NCBI RefSeq assembly: GCF_000208745.1
Contig: NC_030854.1
Location: 31,794,158 to 31,858,157, forward strand
Direction: 5' to 3'
DNA: 64,000 nt
Source: Theobroma cacao
Lineage: Eukaryota; Streptophyta; Magnoliopsida; Malvales; Malvaceae
The position numbers and the translations under genes are program-made. Below are positions 11,894 through 25,600 of the stretch, in pieces. Every line of letters starts with the position of its first letter. Positions within the stretch are counted from its first letter, which is position 1. Under the pieces are notes generated by a model. The model was not told the origin of the DNA and ran no database searches. It saw only the letters and a list, made by a program, of their open reading frames with translations.

Positions 11894-13050
11894 TCAATTT
11901 ATGAGCTTGAACCCCATCCCCTTTGAGGTCTTATTTACAAGATCTCTAACAAGATTTTTTGTTAAAGAATTCACCAAGTTTTCACTAGACCTCATAAAAG
12001 TTATACTAATCACTCCATCAGAAATTAATTGTCGGATATAACTATGTCTTAATCCAATATGTGTAGACTTTCTATTATACACTTAGTTATATGCTTTTGC
12101 TAGGGTCACTTCACTATTACAACGGATAAAAATTGGAAAAATTGGTTTAGGCCATCAAGGCACAACATAAAGTAAATTTTTGAGCCATTTGGCTTCCTTG
12201 TGGCAACAATCAATGCAATAAATTCGATTACCATGGTCAAATCCATTACACACGTTTGTTTCTTGGACCCTTAAGAAATGGCATCCCCACCTAGCACGAA
12301 GATCCATTTGCTTATGGAAGCATGATCTTTTAAACTTGTAATCCAACTAGCATCCAAATAACCTTCTAATACTGATGAATATCCATTATAGCAAAGTGCA
12401 TAATTGATTGTTTTCTTTATGTACCTTAGTATACTATTTATAGCTTGCTAATATAAAATATTTGGATTATTTGTGTACCTACTTAACTTTCCAACAACAA
12501 ATGTTATATCTAGCCTTGTACATTTTATTGCATACGTTAAATAATAAATCATTATTGCATATTATAATTGATCAACAATCCTACTAGCATTAGGTACTAA
12601 TTTAATTTAAGGATCCATGGGTGTAGATGCTAGTACACAATTACTAAGATCAAATTTTTTAAGCACCTTTTTAATGTAGTGTGATTGTAACAAAGTTATG
12701 TCATTTTCCTTTCGAAATTTTTAATTCCTAAAATGACATTTGCTACACTCATATAATTTATTATGAAGTTATTTGACAAAAACTTCTTTATCTCCTCGAC
12801 TTATTCCAAATCTATGCCAAAAATTAGAATGTTATCCACACATAAGCAAATTATAATACCTTTGCCACTTTAGAATATGTTATATATGCACTTGTTAAAT
12901 TCTTTTATGTTGTAGCCATTGGCTAGAACGACTACATCAAAATTTTGATATTATTGTGTTAGTGCTTATTTAAACCCATATAATGTTTTGATAAGCTTAC
13001 AAACCTTATGCTCTTGTCCCTAAACAATAAATCCTTTAATTTTTTTTCTT
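11894..13050 (-). pseudogene. Decayed Ty1/copia pol: reverse transcriptase and RNase H
   Basis: Minus-strand translation in several frames gives copia landmarks in order. These are CKLIKTLYGFK (about 12990), CLCVDNILIFG in place of the YVDD box (about 12835), VILGIK, then the RNase H blocks AISWVSKKQT (about 12260), EAKWLKNLLYVVP and STHIGLRHSYIRQLI. It ends with LVNKTSKGMGFKLIN at 11894. Many stops and frameshifts make it non-functional, and the second YVDD aspartate is replaced by Asn. Integrase and gag were not found, so this is the 3' half of an element belonging with the LTR at 10873-11343. Confidence 0.85.
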
Positions 13051-14183
13051 TAAATCCCAAGAGCATAATTTCTTGTTTTAGAATCAGTGCAATGAATGAT
13101 CACAAAGCTATACTATTGTATTAGACCTCTAAATTAATGTCGCATGGACATATGACTCTTTGTAATTTTTTTTCTTTCATTTAGGAGTGATCCCCTACAA
13201 TAAGGTCACATATCTCAAATGTTACATTAGATCATTCCATTAGTGGTCACATATCTCACATATCTTTTCATTTTTTTTTCATTTCTTTGGAAAAGTATAT
13301 AATAAATTCTCATTAAAGCTCATGATGTCTAGTTTTCTACACTTACAAAGAGAATTTTTGTAGTTCTCAAATCACTATAAAGCATAAATTAGAAGAGCAA
13401 CAATGAAAAATTGACAAGTTTTTACATGTTGAGACTACCTATGATCAAAGCGGACAATCCTATTAACATTAAGCTTTTTTTTTTTTTTAATGCTTAGTCA
13501 TCCATAAAGAAAAATCATAAGATCTTGACTATTTCCTCTTGAGAATTTATTCATATATTTGATGTGTCTAAATACTGTACATAACAATAATACTAAATTT
13601 TCAATTTTTTTTTGCTTTTCAAAAATTAAATCAAATAAATCATGACTTGTTCTGTTGAGAATACCCTTGTTAGAGTCTCACAATTTAAGTCCTTTCCAAA
13701 AAAAGAATAAGAATGATGACAATAGTTGCCATGGCAAAGGCCTAAAACTCCAAAACCAAATATATATTAAACAGCAAAAATTGAGAAGAGAAACAATAAA
13801 TTTCTACAGAATTAAGTTTCCTCACTTTTTCCTATTACAAGATAGTTATGGTTACATGTTACCCAATTTAGATAAAGACACCAATTTTTTTTTACTTAAC
13901 AAGTGCAGTGTACCAAGATTTTTCAATGAAATTTCTTGGATCATAAATCATTAGAAATTCTTGAGATATTTAATAACTAATCTTTCAGAGTAGATATTGT
14001 TACGACAATTCATGCAAATCAAATCAATTAAGGAAAAAAAGCTTATCTAGTAAACTTGTGAAAAATCATTTTTCTATTTTCTTTGTCAATATCAACCCTA
14101 TCCAATTTTACAAAAATCAAAAGCCAATTCTCTCAGTATTCCACTTACAACAGTCATTATTAAAATGAAATAAAACCTTAAAA
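13051..14183. other. AT-rich stretch, possibly the 5' half of the copia relic
   Basis: Only short reading frames without motifs are present. Its position suggests decayed integrase or gag sequence, but nothing was recognisable. Confidence 0.35.
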
Positions 14184-14460
14184 TTGTTAGAACACGGACA
14201 CATCAACACTATGCTATGTCAGCATTATACCATGTTAGCATTGTGCCACATCAACATGACCATGCCATATCAACACATAGTCAACGCCACATCAGCATAT
14301 TTAACAATTAAATTTAATGGTATTAGAGTTAAGGACTATAATTAGCAAATTCATAAAGTATAATGACTCAATTTATACAAATTATTATAAAGGGACTAAA
14401 TCCATTCCTTTTGTAGAGTATAGGGACTAATTGCATAATTTAATTATATAATTTTGATGT
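14184..14460. repeat. Repeat with dispersed cacatcaacat motifs, related in style to the 1.6-3.6 kb element
   Basis: It has a run of short units around tgccacatcaacatgacca, followed by gggactaaat and tatagggactaat. The same kinds of sequence (gatgtggca repeats and ttagtccctat) occur in the opposite orientation near 1680-1860. Probably an end of a non-autonomous element of that family. Its borders are uncertain. Confidence 0.35.
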
Positions 14461-14569
14461 ATAAGGAGATTATTAATTTATATATCAAGTAGGATCTATA
14501 TATATTTTAAAGTATATTATGTTATAAATTTAGTGAATTATTAATTTATCATATTAGTTTCAAGTCAAG

Positions 14570-17500
14570 TGTCACGACCCAGAACTCCCATCGGACCCGT
14601 GACAATCGCCACGACGTCCCGATAGGCACTCATTACCTCGAATACCGATCGAAACCCCGCAAAGCTTAGCATCAGCTTCTGCATCTCCCCGGTGAGCGAC
14701 AGTTATTAAATCTTGCATTTCAAGAAATCATAAGTAGTTTTCAAATCAAAATAATAAAATATTATTTTCTGACTCACAGGGGCATTTTCATCATTTTTCT
14801 TCGATAATATCGAAACTCGCCAAAAACATGGTGTAAAAGCTAAATATGTTCATACATATTTTAAATCAAATAACTAAAGTATAAAATTACTTTTACAATG
14901 ACACGTAAGCCCCCAACTAACCAATAAGATGCGAGTCTGTGAACCTATAATTTTAACAATGCAAGGCTAACTGAAGTCCTTGATGCAATCGGCTATCTAC
15001 CAGCTATCCCGAACCTGAAATGTGGGGAATTGAAGGTGGTGAGATTATAAAATCTCAGTGAGTAAACAAACACCATCTAAACTATCTAAAGGCGAGTAAA
15101 TTGAGACAATTAAAAATAATTAACTTCATCAAATTTTTCACATGATGAATATTCATTTTAACCAAATAATCAATATGGCTCGTGAATTACTCAAAACTTG
15201 GCTCATGCCAAATCTTGTACTCGGTGACACCTGGACCAGGGGTATCCAACCGAGACCGTCAAGGCTGTTAAAAATTCATATTTCGCATAAATCATATTTT
15301 TATTTTGAAACATAGCCGTTCCTTGGCGTTGGCTGAGTCTCACTTTCACGCGGTGGTCCACGTGAAGTGCACTCAAAAAGCCCACCTCAAAAGATACCCT
15401 ACGCGCCTTTACGACCGAGGTGAGAATATAAAGGAGTTTACCGTGCCCCTCTAATAGGCTGGCCCACGGAACCCCCCACCACTGCAGTAGCTAATCTTTT
15501 ATCTACCACCTGATTTATAAAATCTTTTTCTGGATGACATGGCAATTTATCGCAGCCTAGCCTCTCAAGGCTAAATACACAGTACAAGTAATTCTAACAC
15601 CAAAATCAGTTTAGCCATTCATGCTCATTTATTGTCATAAGCCATTCAATTTAAAACCATAAATTTACAACACAAGCAGGCAGTCTCCAATTACTCTATT
15701 TTCAAAATCAGTATTCGATTTTTCAGAAAATTTATAAAATCATTTTATAAAATCATTTTATAAAATCACAATTTCTCTTAAAACATAGCAATTTACTATT
15801 TAAACCTATTTTTCATAAAATCACACAATTGTATAAAACTACTCTAGATAATTAAGACGATAATAAGTTNNNNNNNNNNNNNNNNNNNNNNNNNNNNNNN
15901 NNNNNNNNNNNNNNNNNNNNNNNNNNNNNNNNNNNNNNNNNNNNNNNNNNNNNNNNNNNNNNNNNNNNNNNNNNNNNNNNNNNNNNNNNNNNNNNNNNNN
16001 NNNNNNNNNNNNNNNNNNNNNNNNNNNNNNNNNNNNNNNNNNNNNNNNNNNNNNNNNNNNNNNNNNNNNNNNNNNNNNNNNNNNNNNNNNNNNNNNNNNN
16101 NNNNNNNNNNNNNNNNNNNNNNNNNNNNNNNNNNNNNNNNNNNNNNNNNNNNNNNNNNNNNNNNNNNNNNNNNNNNNNNNNNNNNNNNNNNNNNNNNNNN
16201 NNNNNNNNNNNNNNNNNNNNNNNNNNNNNNNNNNNNNNNNNNNNNNNNNNNNNNNNNNNNNNNNNNNNNNNNNNNNNNNNNNNNNNNNNNNNNNNNNNNN
16301 NNNNNNNNNNNNNNNNNNNNNNNNNNNNNNNNNNNNNNNNNNNNNNNNNNNNNNNNNNNNNNNNNNNNNNNNNNNNNNNNNNNNNNNNNNNNNNNNNNNN
16401 NNNNNNNNNNNNNNNNNNNNNNNNNNNNNNNNNNNNNNNNNNNNNNNNNNNNNNNNNNNNNNNNNNNNNNNNNNNNNNNNNNNNNNNNNNNNNNNNNNNN
16501 NNNNNNNNNNNNNNNNNNNNNNNNNNNNNNNNNNNNNNNNNNNNNNNNNNNNNNNNNNNNNNNNNNNNNNNNNNNNNNNNNNNNNNNNNNNNNNNNNNNN
16601 NNNNNNNNNNNNNNNNNNNNNNNNNNNNNNNGAAAAAAATGCATGGGTAGTGAAAATCACAAGGAAAATCAATGAAATTTACCTTTTTAATGCTTGATTT
16701 CTTGATTTCTCTTGATTTTCCCCAAATTTTTTTAGCTAGGGTTCTTATTTATTTTCCCCCTTTTTCTCTCCTGGTTTGGACAGCTGAAGAAGATGAGAAT
16801 TCTGAAATTTTGACAATTTAAAAGGCTAAAATAATATAATATTATTTTATTCATTTTTTTGTTTTATTAATTCCTTAAATTCTAGCAATCCATTTATTTC
16901 CAAATTTTCACCATACACTTGTCCCACATATCCATAGCTTAGATAACATTCTCAGACTTATCCAAAGTCTTGGTGGAGTAATTTTTGAAATTTACACTTT
17001 TACCCCTGTAAAAGTCAAAAATTACATTTTTACCCCAAAAACTGAAAAATTACCCATAGGCATATTTTTCATCCCTTATACTCATACCATCCTCCAATTT
17101 GTCAAATTTGATCTAAATTCTCTCAAAATCTCAAATTTTGTCCGTGAGTGGAAAAATTACAATTTTACCCATACACTCCAAAAATCACCGAAATTAAACT
17201 TTTTCACTGCCAAACCCTCAAATTAAACTCCAATAAGTTTAATATATTCAATCTTAGTCAAACAGGATTAAAAATTTTCATATTCGTCCTCAGGTGACAA
17301 ATTACCATTTTACCCCTAGAATACTTAAAGTCCGGATTAACTCCATATCGGACCTCAAACTCTGAATCCTCATTTTAAATCAACCCATGGGTTTTAGTTT
17401 TCTCAAATTCATCCTCGATTCTCTGTTTTAACTAGTTCAAGACTTATTTGACTGAACCGTACCATTATGGGTAATACAGTCATTTAACTTGATTTCCGGG

Positions 17501-17575
17501 GAAATTCAATATACAAACATGCTATCCAAAGCATGTGAATGATATATCACAAATAATTTAGAGTCGGGTGTTACA
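14570..17575 (+). mobile_element. Long LTR (probable solo LTR) with 5-bp target-site duplication, gap inside
   Basis: The element begins TGTCACGACCC at 14570 and ends GGTGTTACA at 17575, so it has TG..CA termini. It is flanked on both sides by the same five bases TCAAG (14565-14569 and 17576-17580), as expected for an LTR-element insertion. The first ~1.07 kb matches the reverse-oriented copy at 1-1072. No gag, protease, RT or integrase is visible in the sequenced ~2.2 kb, and only one LTR start and one LTR end are seen. The simplest reading is therefore a solo LTR of about 3 kb. If the 762-N gap hides collapsed sequence, it could instead be a complete element. Confidence 0.8.
15870..16631. 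other. Assembly gap (762 Ns) inside the LTR
   Basis: An unbroken N run. The apparent long minus-strand reading frames across it are artefacts. Confidence 0.99.
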
Positions 17576-17580
17576 TCAAG

Positions 17581-19648
17581 ATTGACTAAAAATATTATTT
17601 AATTAAAATTATTAATTTATAAAGATTTTACTATAATGGGAAAGCATTGGTCTTACATTGATTAGCCATTCAAATTCAACACAATCCTTACAAATGCTAC
17701 TCATACATCTTTAATTTCTAAATTTGACACATGAAGTATTGCCAAATGAATTAAAAAGGAAGGCTCACCATTTTCTATTTTAGTGAATTTACATGCAATG
17801 AGATGTTATTAAACAAAATTAATAAATAATAGAGAGAAATAGCTTTACAATCAAGTAAATGGGGGCGAGTTAGATGAATAGTGCTTTTCCCCAATGAACT
17901 TAGTGATGCACAATGTGTCACTTGTTCTTGAGGAAAAAGATAAAAGAAAAAAACTCTCATAATTCAAGAAAATGTGAAGAGAAAAATCTCTTTAAGTACT
18001 TTTATATCTTAGTCACCAAACTAAACTTTCTAAAATATCTCAATTTCTAATCTTTTTATATTATTTTCACTGTTACCTAAAGTGGTGATGGAGCTTTTCA
18101 GAGTGTTCCGAGCTATATTCACTACTTCCCATGCAATAATGTATTTCCCTACTAGACAACTCATTAATATATCCAAAAAATAATATATTAATAGCTAAAA
18201 TCAAGTATCTACTTATTATTCATTTATTATTTATTTTAATTAAATTGAGATATAATATGAAAAGAAAATAAATATTATATATGATCAAAATTTGGTTTGT
18301 AGGTGTAAGTCACTTAAGTTCAAATCGTTTCAAATTAGGTCAATCTAAATTTAGATCCCTTCAAAAATTTGATTCACTTTTTGAAAATTGATTTGGGTTG
18401 GATCGGGTTGCTTTAAAATGGATCACTTAGGTCAACTTTTTCCAACTTTAATTGATTCTCTTATTCTTCCCTAGTCAACCATGCAACGCATTCAATAGTT
18501 CAAAAGATTAAGTCCTTATTTTGAGATCAATAGCCTCAAATTAGATGAAAACTATTTTAAAAAAATGTTTTTTTCAAGTCAATGAGATCTTATCTTAATG
18601 ATAAAAAAGTTTCGAAACTTTTACATTTCAAATTCAGGTTCCACAGTATATGGATTTAGTCTAATTGTATATTAGTTTTGTTAAATTAGTTTATTTTTTT
18701 TGTATGGATACAACACGTGAAATTTATAATATTTATTTAATTGTAATTGAAATTTTTGCTTGTAATTTATAATTTTAAAAAAATAAATATGATGCTAAAT
18801 GAATATTTTTGAAAGATTAAATATCTATTTTGAGATCAATTGTACAAATTGAGAAGAAAACTATATTCATTAGAGGATCTTTGATTCAACAAAAATCAAC
18901 TCCTTAAAGTCAACATAGGTACCAACCAAAATTTTCATTGGACAATCCCTATAATTTATTTTAGCAAATTGGGTGACACCCAATATTACACTGACGATAA
19001 TTTAATCAAGCATTGGCTTCAAGCAAGTTATAGTAATAGATGCAACTCTAAAAAGTTTAATCATGCACTTATGTATAATAAGTTCATACCTAGTGATCTT
19101 CTCCCTCCTTTCCTTCAAAGCCTCTGAATGGATCTGAACGTAATTATATTTACTTCTTCAAAACTTGATTTAGCAATTGAAATGAATTTAGGTTTTAAGA
19201 GTGAGGTGGGGATGTTGTGTTGGTAGGAAGAGTTGGTTCGGTTTCAGCGGTAATACTCTCTCTTATTAATTGAATACCTTTAATAGGGTACAGACTGGCT
19301 CTTCCTGTCCTTCGAGTGTCAGCAATGACCAAATTTACCTAATTATCCCAGCCAATATAACCTCTAAATGACGTAAATAACCGTAGTAAAGTTGGGACAG
19401 AATTGGAATTTAACATAGATTTACATGATGATTAGTTTCCCTGCAAAAAGAAAGTTACCTCCTGCAACTTGGATTACCCTACGTTTGTTTTCCGGAAGAA
19501 TCCAAACCTCCTCAGTCAAAAAGTTAAAAACAAAGAACATCTTTTGCTTTGGTTTCTTAAGGACAAAATCTGTCAACACCTTCTGGCTCTTTGTCTTTGA
19601 AGTTTCAACGTACGGAGAAAAGAGAGTATTTTTGTTTTTTTTGTGGCA
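17581..19648. other. Intergenic region and upstream region of the PHD/SWIB gene
   Basis: AT-rich, with an imperfect direct repeat around attttgagatcaat (about 18512-18560 and 18815-18870). The last 300-400 bases before 19649 are less AT-rich and probably hold the promoter and 5' UTR of the downstream gene. No specific promoter element could be assigned. Confidence 0.4.
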
Positions 19649-22600
19649 ATGAGCAAAAACAAAGGGAAGAAAAAAGTGAAAGCAGAAAAAGAAGATGAAG
19701 CTGAAGATTGGTGTTTTGTTTGTAAAGATGGTGGGAAGTTGCTTCTCTGTGATTTCAAGTGAGTTTTTTTTTTTACATTATTTTTCTGTTTTTTTTGGGT
19801 AATATCAGGGTTTGTTTTTATTTTCTTTTTTGGTTTTCTAGGTAGTATTAGGGTTTTTTTAATTGGTTTTTGTCTTTGATCTGAGTAAAAGTCAGGGCTG
19901 GATCAGTTTGTGTTGCGTTCTCTTTTTCTATGGTTAGGGAAAGAATATTTACATGGAAATATTTTGGAGAAGAAAGGGAACGGAGTAAAAGGAATGGAAA
20001 AGGGAGAAGAATTCGGATAAAATGAAAAGAAAAAGAAAACAAGGAAAAAGGAAAATTGAAAGTGATGATGAAGTTGTTCTAATGCTTAGAAGAGGAGGGA
20101 CTTGTATTGAAATGTGTAAATATAATTTCTAATGTAATGTAGATGGCATTTTGTCAGTAAATTTCCAAATAATAAATGTACGGTTCGCATTTTACTGTTT
20201 AATAGATAACGACCAAGAACTGGTTTAAATTTCGTTTAATATATATATTACAAGAAATAATCATTAAGGAAGGAATTTGTTATTATTTTGTATGCATTTT
20301 AGTTATAATTTGATCACAGAACTCTTTATGGAACAATTAAGAACCGTGTAATCTATTAAGAGTAACTGGCTATTAAGTGCATGTAAATTGAATGTCCTCT
20401 GTAAACGTGCCGATACAATTAGAGAACTTTGTTTAAGAGTTCTTGCAAGTATCCTTGGTTGAATACTTGAACTTATCTTCCTTAATTGCTCATGGTATAT
20501 ACTTCTCAGTTCTCATTGATGTCTTTTTCGATCTAGTATGCTGAACTCTTGCTACTGGATTTTTGAGTCAGCATTCATACTTCCTTTATGTACATTCATT
20601 GTCAGGCTCTGCTATATTGCTATTAGCTAGGTTTTCTATTTTGAAATTTTGGTCATCCATAACTACTATTAGGATGGTGTGCCCGTTTAGGGATGCATAT
20701 ATTCTAATTCCTTAATAACATATGTATATATGATTCCTGTTTTCTCTGTTTTCAGGGGTTGTGGAAAAGCTTATCATCCCGTATGTGTAGGAAAGAAAAA
20801 TTCTGTTTTGAAGTCTGAGGGTCGCTGGACCTGCTGTACGTCACTTTAACTTCAAATGATACTGTAGAGCATACACAATTTTCATTTGTCTATATCTACT
20901 AAGTTAGTTATGCACAAATCTGAAAAGAATAGCATGTGACAAGGCTCTTTAACAATTGATATATAAATCAAAATAAAGGTCAAGTTGTTGACTAATCCTG
21001 ATTCTGCTGTCATCATTTTATATTTGTGAACAGCTTTCAATAGCTCAAGGGTATTATCTTCCTATTTGCCAGTAGTTGGTAGATGTACTTATCTTAAATG
21101 TACAGATTTAATTTTACATGATTGGGAAAGAAAAGTGCAGTTATGTGCTTTGGCAATTTTAGCTTCTCTTATGATGCACTATGATAATCAACTGAATACC
21201 CGATAGACTTGATCACTGTTTTTCCCCTTATCTAGGATTCCACATATTTATATATACTGGTAAGCAGAATCATAATATAACTTTGATGGCTCTTCCCACT
21301 TCCCTCTTTAAGCCTTGGTCTCAATAAATTGTGTTTTCAGGCAGGCATTCTTGTTCTGTTTGCGGCGGTCCCCCTCGGTTTTATTGCCTCTGCTGCCCTG
21401 ATGCTGTTTGCAGGCTCTGTGCAAGATCAGCTGAGTTTGTGTCTGTTAAGTTGAAAAAAGGACTCTGTAAAACATGTATAGAGGTTGCACTACTTGCAGA
21501 AAATAATGCAGAATTTAACTCCCAAGGGGTATGCCACTCAATTGACAAGCTGATTGATGGATTTATAGCCACTGTTTTCTTTTTCTCTTGGGCTTTATCA
21601 TGTTTTCTTCAAATATTGTAAATGCTATGTAATCTAATATTGCAAGGCTTTTTGGTCATGGAACCCTTTTTATAGAACTAGGCAGAACTTGATATTCTTA
21701 GAAGATTAAAGAGAAAAGAAAGTGGTATCAGAGAAGAGAGAAGTGGGATGGGTGCAAGGCGAAAATAGAAATTTTGATAATCTCCCTGTTCACCTTGTGG
21801 CCAGTAGAGAGAAATGTTTACAGCATGTCTTCTGTTTTCTTTAAATCTCTCTCTCTCTCTCTCTCTTTTTCTCTCTGTTTTCCTTTGTTCGTGGGAGCAT
21901 GGCCTTTTGAACTTATGGCTTGATCCACAGGTCAAGATGGATTTTGAAGATCCCGATACAGAAGAGTTCATGTTTAAAGGTTATTTGGAGATAATAATGG
22001 AGCAAGAAGACTTGACATTTGATGATTTGCATCGTGCTGCGTTGAAGAAGGAGAATTATGACAGTAGCTCAGATTCTGATAAGATTGAGGATGAAGATGC
22101 TGTAGTGACAATTTCAGATGGTGATAGTGATACAGATTTTGCTGTAATAGATAATTCATTGGGCAAAAGAAAGAAGTCTGAGGTTAGAGAATATGTTGGA
22201 TGGGGTTCAAAACCTCTCATTAATTTTCTAAAATCTGTTGGCATTGATGCAACTGAAAAATTATCAAAATTTCAAGTAGATATAATAATTTCAAAATACA
22301 TTCTAGAGAAAAACCTTTTTCGTGAGCAAGGGAAAAAGAAGACGGTTCTTTGTGATGAAAAGCTGTATTCTCTTTTCCAGAAGAAACAGGTGCACAAGAA
22401 CAAGATATATGATCTTTTGGAAGCTCATTTTGTTGATACTTTGGGACAGTCAAACTCAGATGAAAACGAGAATGATAGTGGAAGTTGTTCAGGGAATGAA
22501 GATGAACATATTATTGCAGTATGCAAGAAGCAGAGAACATTGAGCACTGATAAAGTGCCTATTGAGGAAAAGGTGGACTATGCAGTCCAAAAGAATTGTT

Positions 22601-25600
22601 ATGCTTCTATAGTTGCTGAAAATATCAAGCTCGTGTACTTAAGGAGGAGCTTAGTAGAGGAGCTGTTGATGCAGTCTGATAATTTTGAAGACAAGGTTGT
22701 GGGAAGTTTTGTCAGAGTGAAAAGAATACATGGGAACTGTTCCATAAGGACTTCTTTTCAGCTTCTGCAAGTTACAGGTAATCTTTCATTTGTAAAAAAA
22801 ATTCATCTTTTTTGCTAATGTTGCACTAATTATTTGTTATTAATCTATAACCCTTATTTTGCATCGAATTTAAGTCATCAATATACAATGAACAGAAAAG
22901 ATGCTTTCTTTATTTTTGTCATAAATTATTCAAGATTCTGTTAATTCACATGATTCTTGATCCTTTACTTCTCAGGCATAAAGAAAACCTCAAATGCCAA
23001 GGTTGACAGGGGCATTCTGCTTGAGGTTTCGTGCATGCCAGTTGATATTTGTATTGACATGCTTAATGATGGTGACATCTCAGAGGTAACAGTTATCTGG
23101 GAGGTTTTATCTTTTGTTGTTTTTCCAAAATTTGTAATATTGATATAAATCACTAAAATGATGAATTTTTTTTATACCCATATAAAAGGTAATTTGGTCT
23201 GAACAAATTTATTTTTTCTAACAGCATTAAAAGAAGTCCTTTCAATTTGAGGATTTTCTTGAGATTGTCTAAGGTCTTTATTGACCTCATTTAAAGTTAT
23301 CTGAATTATGAATTCTTGCAATACCTCCTTACGCCTCAACCAAGTAGACTCTACAAAAGTTACTAAGTGAATTTGCTTGGCTTTCTAGAAACTGTTAGAT
23401 GATACCAGCATGGAGTGAGTTTCTCATGATATACTTAAAACCTTTTTCTTGCATTTGATTGGGTGTGTCTGTGTTCATCTTCATCCTTTTTTTTGGCCAC
23501 TTTTGATTCATTGATTTCAGTTAACCGCTTGAGCTGTGATGCTTCATCAGTTCTCTTAGTGCTGTTCACACCAGGCCAAAGTGGCAGTTGTATTCTCTTC
23601 TTTTGTGTTTCAGTTCTCCTAGATCCTTTGCTTAAATGCTATTTTATAGTCTATGTATTTTCTGTTCAGATGAGGAGGAAGTTATTGATTAGGAAATCTC
23701 CTCACTACATTGTTTATTATTGATATGTTTGGTTAGCACCTTTATTGTATTTTTAGTTGCGTAGTGTTGACTTAGCAGGAAGAATGTGAGGATTTGCGAC
23801 AGAGGATGAAAGATGGTCTTCTCAGAAAACCTACAATTGTAAGTTCTTTGACAAACTTTTACTTTCCCAGAACCAACAACTTATTTGATAACATTTTATG
23901 AGTGATTACTACTTGTTTGTTTATATGACCAGTCTATGCTAATGTACTAGTAAGGTTACTCAAAGGGCACTCTTCTTAGAACTACAAGGAAAGGAAATGT
24001 TGGCTCAAAATGGTACTGGAGTTATTACTTGTAGTGAAAGTAATGTGCTGAACCTAACAATCAGGTGAAACGAAGAAATCATTCAAGGGTTCAATAATTG
24101 CTTACAGAAACGCTTAGCAAAACTTATCACTTTGTGAGAAGGCAGAAGTGATTTGAATTTGACTTGAAGGACATTCTCTTCTTCCGACTTGGAAAATGCA
24201 CTCTTGAGGGTTTTCTTTCATACTAGAACATTGCCTTCACCCGGGATGAAAGATTTTTGTGTAACTCAAAGCTTATACACTTTGCAATTTGATCCTATTT
24301 CCTTAAACATGTTTGAAAACTGAAAGATATTGCTATAAGTGCATTAACGTCCATCATATACAAGCTGGCAATTGGTGAAAGAGATCTATTGATGATTTTA
24401 ATCAACCTATAATCACAGTTCTTTCAATGTGCATCTTGTTGAAGGCTGTTTCAGTCCTTCTGTTGCTTGGTGTTGGAGATATGCTATTAGGATTTAGGAG
24501 ATTAACCTCAAGATCTGGATTATGAATTTCTTGGTGACGATATATGGTTACAATTGCAATTTTACAATTTTGAGTTCAGTTGAAGAGAAAGATGGAATAC
24601 TTTTCTTTCATGGATGTGAGTTTCATGTGTGAACCACTTAAACTGTAACATATTCTTCTATGTTATTACTTGTCATTTCATTGTTTAGAAACTTCAATCT
24701 CTTTATCTTGAAGCAAAAACAATTTAAGTTAAATGGCAAAGTTTGACATTGTGTGTTGTATCATGGCTTCCTATTTATTTTAATTAATGTTTATTGAATC
24801 TGGATTTATTAAAATTCTTAGCAAGTAGGGAAACAGGTTATTCAAAAATTTAAATAGAATATTCTGATTGACAGGTGGAGCTTGAACAGAAGGCGAAAAG
24901 TTTGCATGAAGATATAACGAAGAATGTATGTATATGTAATCATTCTGATTCTCTTGTTATACTTTAGAAAGGTTATGTGTTTTCATTTGCATTTTGATTC
25001 CCAATGCCTTGGCTCTGTAACTTTAGGTCTGATCACTTGATTATCTCTTGGGGCTTGCAGTTTGATAAAAGGGAATAAATGCAAATTCTAGTTAATGAAT
25101 TTAGAGCAGCATACTTGCACTTTAGTGTAACTGTCTATTTGTGGGTGTGGGTGTGGGTGTGTGCATGATTGAGGGGGAGAGGTATTGATTATGGACAGCT
25201 TAGACCTTTTGGCTGGTATATATTTAAGATAAGGTACTATCTTTAGAAGGAGGTTCTATTTGAATGATTAATTTGAAATATATACTTTAATGTCTTTCTT
25301 CTCACCCAAGAATTTATTTTTGCATGATATCATCTTTGTGCTATCGTTACCCTGCATTGATAATGCTCATGATTTATGAAAATTCATTTATTGATTAGAA
25401 ATTGGTTTTGATACGCATTTAGGAGCAGGTGGTTGAAAAATATCGTTGATGTCCTTGCGAGTCTAATATCTATATCTATTTATAGTTCATTTCACTTTTC
25501 TTGTTACTAATTATTTGAATGTAGATTTCTTTAATTGTCTTTGCATTATATGGAATATTGTTGCCAGTGGATTCGAAGACAATTGGTCAGCTTGCAGAAC

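Noticed and set aside
15839..16672. Long minus-strand reading frame of over 250 codons
   Set aside because: It consists almost entirely of the 762-N gap; no real codons support it.
14570..17575. Possible CRISPR-like or phage-like feature among the repeats
   Set aside because: The window is plant nuclear DNA; the repeats are LTR and MITE-like, with no regular spacer structure.
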